This document shows, one piece after another, positions 28,649 through 37,196 of a DNA stretch of 64,000 nucleotides (positions are counted from its first letter, which is position 1; the number at the start of each line of letters is the position of its first letter). Source of the stretch: Idiomarina aquatica (GTDB lineage Bacteria > Pseudomonadota > Gammaproteobacteria > Enterobacterales > Alteromonadaceae); the NCBI RefSeq assembly GCF_003987185.1, contig NZ_PIPS01000002.1, positions 1 to 64,000 of the forward strand, written 5' to 3'. The notes below the pieces were generated by a model that searched no databases, was not told the origin of the DNA, and saw only the letters and a program-made list of their open reading frames with translations. The translations under genes were made by a program, and so were the position numbers.

Positions 28649-29809
28649 ATGTCCAGTAAAAGCGCCGATGCCGCGGCTACGCAGTTGAGCCAGCTGCGTG
28701 ATGCCATTGATGCCGTCGATACCCAATTGGTCGACTTAATCGCACAACGTGCTGCGATCACTGCTCAGGTGGGGCAGGTAAAACGTCAGTTGAAACAACC
28801 CCTTTATGTCCCTGAGCGTGAGCATAGTTTGATTCGTGCTCGGCGCCAGTATGCCGAGCAAAAAGGCTTGGCAGCGGATTTGATAGAGGACGTATTGCGC
28901 CGCATCATTCGGGAGTCGTACCGCACTCAGACTATGCAGGCGACGCCAACCTCGACCGATTTGTCACGTCCGGTGGTGATTGTTGGTGGGCGTGGACGGT
29001 TGGGTCAGTTGCTGGCTAAGTTGTTTGGGCAGACCGGTTATCAGGTGACGGTGCTGGATAAGGGCGATCAGTGGACTGATGAATTGGCCGCGCAGGCGCA
29101 GTTGGTGATGCTGTCGGTGCCGGTGAATCAGACGGTTGGGGTGATTCGGCAACTGCCAGCGTTGGCCGCTGACTGTGTTTTGGCGGATGTGACCAGTGTT
29201 AAGTCCGAACCATTGCAGGCGATGCTGGAACAGCACAGTGGACCGGTGGTGGGATTACACCCAATGTTTGGCCCGTCGGTACAAAACTTGGCGAAACAGT
29301 TGGTGGTGGTGACGCCGGGGCGGTGCGCTGACGCTTGTCAGTGGTTGCTGGATCAGTTTGTTAACTGGGGGGCTCATATTGAAACCAGCGATGCGGGGCA
29401 ACACGACGAGGCAATGGGTTGGGTTCAGGCTATGCGCCATTTGAGCACCTTTAGCTATGGTTTGCATATGGCTGAAGAAAATGCGGATATCGATGCTTTA
29501 TTGCAGATGAGCTCGCCAATTTATCGCATGGAACTGATGATGGTCGGGCGCTTGTTTGCCCAAAACGCGGAGCTTTATGCCGATATCATTATGGCGAACA
29601 AGCAGCAGTTTCCAACCATTGGTCGCTATCTGGAGCGTTTTGGGGAAGCCTTAGGGTATTTAGAAAAGGGCGATAAAGCTCGCTTTATTGAACAGTTTGA
29701 GCAAGTAAAGGCGTATTTTGGCAACTACGCCAGTCAGTTTCTCGATGAAAGTGAGGGTATGGTGCAGTTGGCCGATGATCAGCGCTTTCGTCAACAACAC
29801 GGTGGTTGA
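28649..29809 (+). CDS. tyrA: Bifunctional chorismate mutase/prephenate dehydrogenase
   Basis: Converts chorismate to prephenate and then to 4-hydroxyphenylpyruvate for tyrosine synthesis. The 386 residues contain an N-terminal AroQ chorismate mutase (about 10-95: LRDAIDAVDTQLVDLIAQRA and YVPEREHSLI). An NAD-binding domain beginning VVIVGGRGRLGQLLAKLF near 107 follows, then a helical dehydrogenase domain with GLHPMFGPS near 203. The fusion is the E. coli TyrA type. Feedback inhibition by tyrosine is known for the family. No attenuator peptide is seen upstream. Confidence 0.96.
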   Translation: MSSKSADAAATQLSQLRDAIDAVDTQLVDLIAQRAAITAQVGQVKRQLKQPLYVPEREHSLIRARRQYAEQKGLAADLIEDVLRRIIRESYRTQTMQATPTSTDLSRPVVIVGGRGRLGQLLAKLFGQTGYQVTVLDKGDQWTDELAAQAQLVMLSVPVNQTVGVIRQLPALAADCVLADVTSVKSEPLQAMLEQHSGPVVGLHPMFGPSVQNLAKQLVVVTPGRCADACQWLLDQFVNWGAHIETSDAGQHDEAMGWVQAMRHLSTFSYGLHMAEENADIDALLQMSSPIYRMELMMVGRLFAQNAELYADIIMANKQQFPTIGRYLERFGEALGYLEKGDKARFIEQFEQVKAYFGNYASQFLDESEGMVQLADDQRFRQQHGG

Positions 29810-29827
29810 CAAAGGCGCTGTGTGGCG

Positions 29828-30202
29828 CTAACGGCGGAATTGCTCAAGTAATTCCGCTAGGGCATCAGGTGCAACCGGCTTGTGTAAGGTGGCGTTCATG
29901 CCGGCATCTCGGCAGGCCTCCATTTCGGTGGCACTCTGGTGACTGGTGACGGCAATGACCGGGGTATCCGAAAACTCCGCTTGTTGCCGCAATGTCCGGC
30001 AAACGTCAGCGCCGGACATGTCAGGCATTTCGAAATCAAGAAAAATCAAATCCGGTTGTGACTCCAGCGCGGCCAGCGCCTGTTCCCCATTTTCAGCGGT
30101 AATGACGTCAATAGGATGCTGGCTCAACATCGCCTTAAAGACTTCCAGACTGATGAGATCATCGTCCGCAACCAGCACCGTCATGCGGTTAACTTCGTTC
30201 AT
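29828..30202 (-). CDS. Stand-alone response regulator receiver protein
   Basis: A single receiver domain of 124 residues without an output domain. The acidic pair is in VADDD near residues 11-15, the phospho-acceptor is Asp56 in FLDFEMPDMSG, the switch threonine is in AVTSHQ and the conserved lysine is in HKPVAP. It probably shuttles phosphate or binds a partner, as CheY- and Spo0F-like proteins do. No kinase is adjacent; the hybrid kinase at 16990 and the soluble kinase at 40018 are candidates only. The first ATG is used; a second ATG six codons in (MTVLVADD) is also possible. It converges with tyrA. Confidence 0.88.
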   Translation of the reverse strand: MNEVNRMTVLVADDDLISLEVFKAMLSQHPIDVITAENGEQALAALESQPDLIFLDFEMPDMSGADVCRTLRQQAEFSDTPVIAVTSHQSATEMEACRDAGMNATLHKPVAPDALAELLEQFRR

Positions 30203-30277
30203 AATACTACCGTTTTACTGATAATAGCTTTACCCTAGCATTGTCATAGCTTTTTGCCTAGAGAAAGGAGAGATACG

Positions 30278-30925
30278 ATGGCTGTAAAGGCGCCCAGGAT
30301 CAAGGTTTGGGACAGCTTTATCCGGTTTTATCATTGGCTGATGGTAGCGCTTGTCGGGGCACTGTGGTGGAGCGGTGAAAATGGCGAGATGGCATTGCAC
30401 CAGGATTTCGCCATTGTATTAACCGCATTATTAATTGTGCGTATTGGCTGGGGATTTTTTGGCAGCAAAAACACTCGCTTTAGCTATTTTATCCGCTCGC
30501 CAATGAAAATTCCGCAACACGCGCAGGCATTATTGCAACGACGTTATCGCACCGGAGACACACATAATGCAGCCGGTGGGTGGTCGGTGATTGCATTATT
30601 GCTGATCCTGGCGATGCAAATTATCACCGGCATGTTCAGCAGCGATGGTATTTTGTTTTCGGGACCGTTAGCAGGGTACGCCAGTGGCGATTTGGTGGAT
30701 TGGGCAACGGACTGGCATAAGGCGCAATTTAACGTGATTCTGGCGTTGGTGGCGCTGCATGTGTTAGCCGTTGTGATCTACCGAATCTTCGGTGTGCCAT
30801 TGCTGGGGGCGATGTTCAGCGGCTATCGTAACAGCAAAGCCACCCAGCCCGAGTTAAAGCCGGGCTGGCAGGCAATGCTGCTGACGGTGGCGGTGTGGTT
30901 TATCCTTTATTTGCTGATCAATTAG
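30278..30925 (+). CDS. Cytochrome b561-family membrane protein
   Basis: A 215-residue di-haem b-type cytochrome of the b561/Ni-Fe-hydrogenase b-subunit type with four main membrane helices and a fifth near the C-terminus. Likely haem-ligand histidines are in FYHWLM near residue 17, ALHQDF near 39 and DWHKAQFNVILALVALHVLAVV near 148-169. It probably passes electrons from the quinone pool to a periplasmic c-type cytochrome; the convergent neighbour encodes a cytochrome c', a pairing also found elsewhere. An AAAGGAG site precedes the ATG at 30278. The stop overlaps that of the neighbour by four bases. Confidence 0.9.
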   Translation: MAVKAPRIKVWDSFIRFYHWLMVALVGALWWSGENGEMALHQDFAIVLTALLIVRIGWGFFGSKNTRFSYFIRSPMKIPQHAQALLQRRYRTGDTHNAAGGWSVIALLLILAMQIITGMFSSDGILFSGPLAGYASGDLVDWATDWHKAQFNVILALVALHVLAVVIYRIFGVPLLGAMFSGYRNSKATQPELKPGWQAMLLTVAVWFILYLLIN

Positions 30926-31392
30926 TCCTTGTAATTGTCATGGCAGCCCTTGCAGTTCTTCGCGGCTGCCATAAACACTGGCTTGATGTCGTCCAGTGAG
31001 CCGCCGGCGGCTACTTCTGCCAACTTTTCGGCGTCAGCGGTAAAATCAACGGTGCGTTGTTTGAAGTCGTCCCAATTATCCCAGATTTCAGGCAGTGCAT
31101 CGGTGTTGTCGCCTGGCATCGCGCCGTCTACTGAAAACCCGGCCCATGGGATATGGCTCAGACGGGCAAAGTCCTCGGCGCGTTGCTGAAAGATGGCGGC
31201 GTCAAATGCAACATCTCCTTTTACCATATCGCCCATAGCGGCAAAGTTATCGCGCATGATTGACAATGCGTTCTGGCGGTACTCGACGGCCGATTCTGCG
31301 TCGTTAAACGCATGTTTGTCGGCCATGGCGTTGCCGGCAATACCAAAGCTCAGTAACGCCGTGGTAACGGCTGTGATCGTCAGCTTGTTCAT
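30922..31392 (-). CDS. Cytochrome c', periplasmic
   Basis: A 156-residue exported class II cytochrome c. A signal peptide covers residues 1-24 (ending GNAMA). The mature domain is a four-helix bundle (ESAVEYRQNALSIMRDNFAAMGDMVKG, the first helix). The haem-binding CKGCH is near the C-terminus, as cytochromes c' require. Such proteins bind NO or CO and can protect against nitrosative stress; electron transfer with the adjacent cytochrome b561 is plausible but inferred. The ATG at 31392 has an AAGGAAG site; an in-frame start five codons upstream overlaps that site and is rejected. Confidence 0.92.
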   Translation of the reverse strand: MNKLTITAVTTALLSFGIAGNAMADKHAFNDAESAVEYRQNALSIMRDNFAAMGDMVKGDVAFDAAIFQQRAEDFARLSHIPWAGFSVDGAMPGDNTDALPEIWDNWDDFKQRTVDFTADAEKLAEVAAGGSLDDIKPVFMAAAKNCKGCHDNYKD

Positions 31393-31543
31393 AGTCACTT
31401 CCTTCATCTTATTGTTTTAGGTGAAACTTAACGACAAATTTACACTTTCTGTCGGTTAACACTTGTTACTTTACAGCATTACGAATAATTTGGTCATTAG
31501 GGTTAATAAGTACATTTTTTATAACGAAAACGGGGAACCCATA

Positions 31544-34500
31544 ATGAAAGCAAAGCATCAGTTAAGTGCTTTGGCGTTGGCGCTGAGCACAGCGTTCACG
31601 ACCTCAGCAATAGCTGATCAGACTTCGCGCGTTAACGGTATGCGCGACAACACACCCAGTCTGATCGCTATTCAGAATGCCACCATAGTTACTGAACCAG
31701 GGCAACAGGTCAACAATGCCACTCTGGTCATTGAAAACGGAAAAATTGTTGCAGTACAACAGAATAACCGCGCGCCGGAAGGTGCCCGCATTGTTGATGC
31801 GACGGGTTATACTGTGTACCCCGGCTTTATCGATGCTTATGCCAATTATGGTGTGCCGTCGCCGGAAAAAGCGTCGCGTCCGGACAGTCCGATCTACAAC
31901 AACGAACGAGAGGGCGGTAATGCGGCAAACGACGCTATTCATGCAGATGACTCCTGGTTTCGTGCGTTTAAAACGGACAGCGCGGCGAGCAAAAACTTTG
32001 TTGATGCCGGTTTTACCAGTGTGCAGTCGGCACGTTTAGACGGCATTTTCCAGGGTCGCGCGGTTACGGTTTCACTGGCGGATAAAATCGCCAATGACGT
32101 GATTTATAAAGCAGAAACACGACACTTTGGCTCCTTTGATAAAGGCTCCTCACAACAGCAATACCCAAGCTCGTTGATGGGCAGTATCGCGTTGGTTCGG
32201 CAGACCCTGTCAGACGCTAACTGGTATGAGCAAGCCTATGGTAAACAAGCCGGTAAAGGCCCGGTGGAGTTTAATGCCGCGCTCGATTCGCTGGCGTCGA
32301 TTGAAGACACCGGGATTGTTTTTAAAGTTGAAGACGAAAAGTCCCTGCTGCGGGCTGACGCGGTGTTTGACCAATTTAATGTACCAACGATCTACGTTGG
32401 CTCCGGTTACGAATATGCCCGTTTAGACGATGTTAAGAACGCCGGTAGTCCGTTGATTTTGCCGTTGAACTTCCCGGCAGCACCGGATGTTTCTGGTGTT
32501 GATGCGCATTTGGATGTTGATTTAGCCAAGCTTCGTCACTGGGAACGCGCGCCGGCTAACCCGGCAATGCTGGCTCAGGCCGACGTTGACTTTGCATTGA
32601 CCATGCACGGTCTGGATAAAGCCGATCAGTTCTGGCCAAACGTCCGTAAAGCGGTCAAACACGGTTTGTCAAAACAGGATGCTCTGGCAGCACTGACAAC
32701 CATTCCGGCGAAAATTGCCGGTGTCAGCGACAAAGTCGGTAAATTGGCAGCGGGCTATATGGCCGATTTTGTGATGGTAAAAGGTGACGTGTTTGACGAC
32801 GGCGTCATTCAGTCGGTGTGGATGCAGGGTGAAGAAGTCGAATTGCTGCCGCGCCACGAGGTCGATTTCGCCGGCCAGTACAACATCGACTGGCAGGGTA
32901 ACCAAGTGACGCTCGATATTACCGCGAAGCCGACGGCCAGTGGTGAATTTACATGGGGTGAAGACACCATCAAGTTACGCCATGTCAATGCGGCAGAGGA
33001 CGTGATGGAATTCGTTGCTGATCTGCCACAGGCAACGCCGGCGGGAACCTGGCGCTTCAAACTTGAACCAAGCGCACAAAACCAGTTTCAGTTAACCGCC
33101 AAAGCGCCCGATGGTGCGGCACAACAACTGAGCGCCAGTTACAGTGCGAAACCACAGGATGCGGCGGAAGACACTGAACAAACAGTTCAATACGTAGGTG
33201 ATTTAACCTTCCCGAATGTCGCTTATGGTGTTGACGGTCTGCCGGAGCGCCAGGATGTATTGATCCGTAACGTAACGGTCTGGACCGCAACCGAGGACGG
33301 CATTTTAGAAGATACGGACGTACTGGTGCGAAATGGTGAATTCGCCGATATCGGTAACAACTTGTCTGCGCCGCGCGGTGCCACAGTCATCGACGGTTCT
33401 GGCATGCACCTGACACCGGGTATTATTGACGAACATTCGCACATTGCGATTGACCGTGGTGTTAACGAAGGTTCTGAATCCATTACCTCAGAAGTACGCA
33501 TTGGTGATGTTGTGAACCCCGATGACATTCATATTTATCGTTCGCTTGCCGGCGGTACCACCATGGCACAGCTACTGCACGGTTCCGCTAACCCTATTGG
33601 TGGGCAGGCACAAGTCATCAAGTTGCGTTGGGGTGCTAATGCTGACTTAATGAAATTTGACGCCGCGCCTGAGAGCATCAAGTTTGCGTTGGGGGAGAAC
33701 GTTAAGCAAAGTAACTGGGGCGACGACATGACCGTTCGCTACCCACAAACACGCATGGGTGTAGAAACCATTATGCGTGATGGATTCCAGGCCGCCCTCG
33801 AGTATCAGCAGCAAAAACAAGCCTATGATCGCTTAAGTCGCGCTGAGAAACAAAAACAGGCGCCGCCGCGTCCGGACTACCGTCTGGAAACCTTGATCGA
33901 AATCCTCAACAGTGAGCGTTTTGTTCACGCCCACTCCTATGTCGCGTCAGAAATCCTGATGCTGATGGAAGTGGCGGAAGATTTTGGCTTTACGCTGGAT
34001 ACCTTCACTCACATTCTGGAAGGCTACAAAGTGGCAGACGAAATGGCTGCTCACGGTGCCGGCGGCTCGACCTTCGCGGATTGGTGGGCATACAAGTTTG
34101 AAGTCTATGATGCGATTCCACACAACGCCTGTCTGATGCATGACCGCGGTGTGTTGACCAGTATCAACTCAGACAGTAACGACCTGCAACGTCGTCTCAA
34201 TACCGAAGCGGCGAAATCCGTGCGTTACTGCGGTATGGATCCACACGAAGCACTGAAGATGGTGACCATTAACCCGGCCAAACAACTGAAAGTTGATCAA
34301 TACGTCGGTAGCATCGAAGAAGGCAAGCACGCTGACTTTGTGTTGTGGAATAACTATCCGCTGAGTGCTTATGCTCAAGCTCAGCAAACCTGGATTAATG
34401 GTCGTAAGTTCTTTGACCGTGAGCTGGATGCACAACGTCAGCAACGTGTACAAGCTGAGAAGAACGCGTTAATCCAGAAAGTATTGGCAGAGGGCGATCA

Positions 34501-34624
34501 AGCCTATATTGGTGCAGAAGACGTGTATAAAGCCGACCAGCCAACTTGGCATTGCGACACGGATCACGACGTATGGATGGATCATTTCTTAGCCGGTGCC
34601 CATAGCCATGGAGGTAAACACTAA
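31544..34624 (+). CDS. Exported tandem-domain amidohydrolase
   Basis: A 1026-residue secreted protein with two amidohydrolase-like units. A signal peptide spans residues 1-25 (ending SAIA). The first unit (about 35-455) keeps the small beta-domain and barrel outline, for example VYPGFIDAYANYG and KLAAGYMADFVMV. It has no HxH metal motif: the position reads DAY. A beta-rich linker follows (about 455-570). The second unit (about 575-1000) looks catalytic, with TPGIIDEHSHIAID (HxH), VHAHSY, THILEG, NSDSND and EEGKHADFVLW. Likely substrates are cyclic amides or dipeptides, but the family is too broad to name one. The ATG at 31544 has a GGGGA site; the frame is open further upstream. The stop TAA shares a base with the next gene's ATG. 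Confidence 0.88.
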   Translation: MKAKHQLSALALALSTAFTTSAIADQTSRVNGMRDNTPSLIAIQNATIVTEPGQQVNNATLVIENGKIVAVQQNNRAPEGARIVDATGYTVYPGFIDAYANYGVPSPEKASRPDSPIYNNEREGGNAANDAIHADDSWFRAFKTDSAASKNFVDAGFTSVQSARLDGIFQGRAVTVSLADKIANDVIYKAETRHFGSFDKGSSQQQYPSSLMGSIALVRQTLSDANWYEQAYGKQAGKGPVEFNAALDSLASIEDTGIVFKVEDEKSLLRADAVFDQFNVPTIYVGSGYEYARLDDVKNAGSPLILPLNFPAAPDVSGVDAHLDVDLAKLRHWERAPANPAMLAQADVDFALTMHGLDKADQFWPNVRKAVKHGLSKQDALAALTTIPAKIAGVSDKVGKLAAGYMADFVMVKGDVFDDGVIQSVWMQGEEVELLPRHEVDFAGQYNIDWQGNQVTLDITAKPTASGEFTWGEDTIKLRHVNAAEDVMEFVADLPQATPAGTWRFKLEPSAQNQFQLTAKAPDGAAQQLSASYSAKPQDAAEDTEQTVQYVGDLTFPNVAYGVDGLPERQDVLIRNVTVWTATEDGILEDTDVLVRNGEFADIGNNLSAPRGATVIDGSGMHLTPGIIDEHSHIAIDRGVNEGSESITSEVRIGDVVNPDDIHIYRSLAGGTTMAQLLHGSANPIGGQAQVIKLRWGANADLMKFDAAPESIKFALGENVKQSNWGDDMTVRYPQTRMGVETIMRDGFQAALEYQQQKQAYDRLSRAEKQKQAPPRPDYRLETLIEILNSERFVHAHSYVASEILMLMEVAEDFGFTLDTFTHILEGYKVADEMAAHGAGGSTFADWWAYKFEVYDAIPHNACLMHDRGVLTSINSDSNDLQRRLNTEAAKSVRYCGMDPHEALKMVTINPAKQLKVDQYVGSIEEGKHADFVLWNNYPLSAYAQAQQTWINGRKFFDRELDAQRQQRVQAEKNALIQKVLAEGDQAYIGAEDVYKADQPTWHCDTDHDVWMDHFLAGAHSHGGKH

Positions 34625-35925
34625 TGAAAACATTAACCAAAACTCTCGCTGCGGCAGCAATAGGTGCACTGGCTGCAACGTCGGCAACTCAGGCTCATGA
34701 TCAGGTTCCGGGCGCTAAGCAGCAACAGCCAATTGTGTTGCAGGGCGGCACGTTGCATACGGTTACCCAAGGCACCTTAGTCGATACGGACCTGGTATTC
34801 AGTGACGGTAAAATTACCGCCATCGGCACCGATGTTGCCGTTCCTGACAATGCCGAGGTGGTTGATATCTCCGGGCAGCATGTTTATCCGGGCGTGATTG
34901 CCATGGATACAACCCTGGGCTTGAACGAAATCGAGGCGGTGCGAGCGACTCGCGACGCCCGTGAAGTGGGCGAAGTCACCCCGGAAGTGGCCGGGCATAT
35001 TGCCTTTAATGCCGATTCCGAAGTGATCCCGACGGTACGCTACCACGGCATTACTCATGCACAGGTCGTGCCTGAGGGCTCGCTCATCAACGGTCAATCC
35101 TCGTTGATGCAGTTGGACGGCTGGAACTATCAGGATAGCCTGGTTGCGGCGGAAGTCGGTGTGCACGTTAGCTGGCCGCGGACCTACGTTGTTGATACCT
35201 GGTGGGAGCGTCGTTCTCCGGCTGAACAGCGGGAAGCCAATGCCAAGGCATTAAAACGCCTTAAGCGTGTGTTTGCGGATGCTAAAGCCTACTATGATGC
35301 CAAGCAAGCCGACCTTAATATGCTGGTCGATCAACGCTGGGAAGCGATGTTAGGGCTGTTTGACGGCTCCAAAAAACTGTTCGTTCACGCCGAAGATAAG
35401 CGCCAGATTGAACAGGCACTGGATTTGACACAGGAATACGGATTTGATCTCGTGTTAATGGGTGCGCGTGACGCATGGCGTATTGCCGAGCGGCTGGCTG
35501 AAACTCAGACCCCTGTGGTGTTTGGTTCACCGTTTGGGTTACCGGCCCGCGATGACGAAGGCTATGATCAGGCCTTTGCAACACCGGCCCGTTTAGCCGA
35601 AGCCGGCGTTAATTTCGCGATTTCTTATCCGGGTTACTGGGATGTTCGCAACTTACCGTTTGCCGCCGGTCAATCGGTTGCTTTTGGTCTGGATGTCGAA
35701 CAGGCGTTAAAAGCCATCACGCTGAAACCAGCGGAATTCCTGGGTGTTGCTGATCAGTTGGGTTCACTGGAAGTGGGAAAAAATGCAACCTTCAGTGTAT
35801 CAAAAGGGGATTTACTGGACCCTATGGGTCAGGATTTGACCCACTTGTTTATCAGCGGACGAGCGGTCGAACTTGAAAGCCGCCATACGGAGTTGTACGA
35901 AAAGTATCAGCAAAAACCAGAATAA
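34624..35925 (+). CDS. Exported amidohydrolase-like protein lacking the metal motif
   Basis: A 433-residue secreted amidohydrolase-fold protein with a signal peptide (residues 1-24, ending TQA). The barrel boundaries are recognisable: HVYPGVIAMDTTLG at the usual HxH site and QLGSLEVGKNATFSVSKGD at the end. The HxH histidines are replaced (AMD), and the late aspartate motif reads ISYPG. It is therefore probably non-catalytic or uses a different chemistry. Its ATG overlaps the stop of the preceding amidohydrolase (TAATG), so the two are translationally coupled and may form a complex in the periplasm. A strong terminator follows. Confidence 0.85.
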   Translation: MKTLTKTLAAAAIGALAATSATQAHDQVPGAKQQQPIVLQGGTLHTVTQGTLVDTDLVFSDGKITAIGTDVAVPDNAEVVDISGQHVYPGVIAMDTTLGLNEIEAVRATRDAREVGEVTPEVAGHIAFNADSEVIPTVRYHGITHAQVVPEGSLINGQSSLMQLDGWNYQDSLVAAEVGVHVSWPRTYVVDTWWERRSPAEQREANAKALKRLKRVFADAKAYYDAKQADLNMLVDQRWEAMLGLFDGSKKLFVHAEDKRQIEQALDLTQEYGFDLVLMGARDAWRIAERLAETQTPVVFGSPFGLPARDDEGYDQAFATPARLAEAGVNFAISYPGYWDVRNLPFAAGQSVAFGLDVEQALKAITLKPAEFLGVADQLGSLEVGKNATFSVSKGDLLDPMGQDLTHLFISGRAVELESRHTELYEKYQQKPE

Positions 35926-35941
35926 TGGCTGCTGCTGAAAT

Positions 35942-35974
35942 AAAAAACCGCGCTGTTGGCAGCGCGGTTTTTTT
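35942..35974 (+). terminator. Intrinsic terminator after the amidohydrolase pair
   Basis: A long stem (AAAAAACCGCGCTG with CAGCGCGGTTTTTT, TTGG loop) continues into a T-tract. The A-run on the 5' side lets it serve the convergent response regulator gene too. Confidence 0.93.
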
Positions 35975-35990
35975 GTACCTGAAGGCCTGC

Positions 35991-36797
35991 TTAATGACTG
36001 AGTAGTTTGCTCAGTATCTTGCGTAAGGTTTCGGGTTCAAAGGGTTTATCGGTCAGAGCATCAATACCGCTTTGCTTGACGTTTGCCAGTTGTGGCTCAT
36101 TAGCACGAGCCGTCACCATCAACATGGGCGTGTGTGAATGCGCTGAGTGGTTACGAACGTATTGAGCCAGCTCACTACCATTAACTTCCGGCATATGAAA
36201 ATCGGTAACGATCAAATCAAACTGTTGCTCTGACAGGATGTCGATAGCCTGTTGCCCGTTCTCGGCTTCGACGCAATGCTCAACCCCCATGTTTTCCAGC
36301 ACCCGGCGTAACACATGGCGGGAAGTCGAGCTGTCATCAACCACCAATACCCGTAAATCCTCAATATCGTAAAGGTCGAGTTCAAGGTGTTCAGGTTCGA
36401 GTAAATCGACGGTGGCTTTAATTGCCTTTTGCAACTGTTCCGGCGTGAACGGCTTTGGTAGGATAGCAACAATACCGGATTGCTTAAATTGTTCCAGCTG
36501 ATCGGCGCGGTGCTCGCTGGACACCAACATAAAATGCACGGTGTCGTGTAAATTGTTCTGATGAATGTGTTCAATTAATTCATGACCCGTGCCATCGGCA
36601 AAGTACATGGCACTGGTGACAATGTCGGGTTGCCAACTTTGAATCAACTGTTTGGCTTCGCTAATGCTGGCAGCGCCCCGAGTTTGGTCAAGGCCGGCTT
36701 GATTGAGATGCTGCGAGATCACTTTGCGTTGCACGTCGGATGGTTCTACCAACAAAATCCGAAGTTGGTCTAGCGCTACAGACATAGGTGGTTGCAT
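35991..36797 (-). CDS. Double-receiver protein with a degenerate first receiver
   Basis: A 268-residue protein of two receiver domains and no other output domain. The second receiver (about 146-268) is complete: VVDDSS, IVTDFHMPEVNG with the phospho-acceptor aspartate, VTARA and DKPFEP. The first (about 12-135) keeps the fold and the lysine (LPKPF) but has LLVEPS at the acidic pair. At the acceptor site it reads VTSAMYFADG, so the aspartate is an alanine and phosphorylation is not expected. It may act as a docking or dimerisation module. It sits next to the STAS/phosphatase pair on the opposite strand, sharing the intergenic region. Two ATGs four codons apart are possible; neither has a strong ribosome site. 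Confidence 0.88.
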   Translation of the reverse strand: MQPPMSVALDQLRILLVEPSDVQRKVISQHLNQAGLDQTRGAASISEAKQLIQSWQPDIVTSAMYFADGTGHELIEHIHQNNLHDTVHFMLVSSEHRADQLEQFKQSGIVAILPKPFTPEQLQKAIKATVDLLEPEHLELDLYDIEDLRVLVVDDSSTSRHVLRRVLENMGVEHCVEAENGQQAIDILSEQQFDLIVTDFHMPEVNGSELAQYVRNHSAHSHTPMLMVTARANEPQLANVKQSGIDALTDKPFEPETLRKILSKLLSH

Positions 36798-36890
36798 TTG
36801 ATTGGTGGTGCAAAAAGATTATGGGATTTAGCAGACAAACTCAATGAAAAAAATATATGCTAATAGAACAATCAATAAAATGAGGCTGTT

Positions 36891-37196
36891 ATGGGTGTAA
36901 CACGAGAGTTTTCGGCGGACCAAAAACAGTTGGTCATTGCCATCAAAGGAAAGTTTGATTTTAGTCTGGTACAGGAATTTCGGCAGGCTTACAGCCATGT
37001 TGGTGAGACGCAACCACTCATTATTATCGACTTGCGTGAAACCGAATACCTCGACAGCTCGGCGTTAGGTATGTTGTTGAATATGCGTAAATCGCTAGGC
37101 AATAGTGTACGGGGCATCCAGTTAATTAATGCGCGCCCCGAAGTTAAGCGCATTTTGGATATTTCGCGGTTCGATAAAATTTTTACCATCAGTTAA
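36891..37196 (+). CDS. STAS-domain anti-sigma-factor antagonist (HsbA-like)
   Basis: A 101-residue single STAS domain. The motif EYLDSSALGML near residues 52-62 contains the serine (Ser56 or Ser57) that is phosphorylated in SpoIIAA/RsbV/HsbA proteins. The protein should alternate between free and phosphorylated states and bind an anti-sigma factor or kinase domain when dephosphorylated. Its TAA stop shares a base with the ATG of the next gene (TAATG), implying coupled translation with the phosphatase/kinase that would control it. The pair matches P. aeruginosa HsbA-HsbR in domain content; the identity of the downstream partner here is unknown. Confidence 0.9.
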   Translation: MGVTREFSADQKQLVIAIKGKFDFSLVQEFRQAYSHVGETQPLIIIDLRETEYLDSSALGMLLNMRKSLGNSVRGIQLINARPEVKRILDISRFDKIFTIS

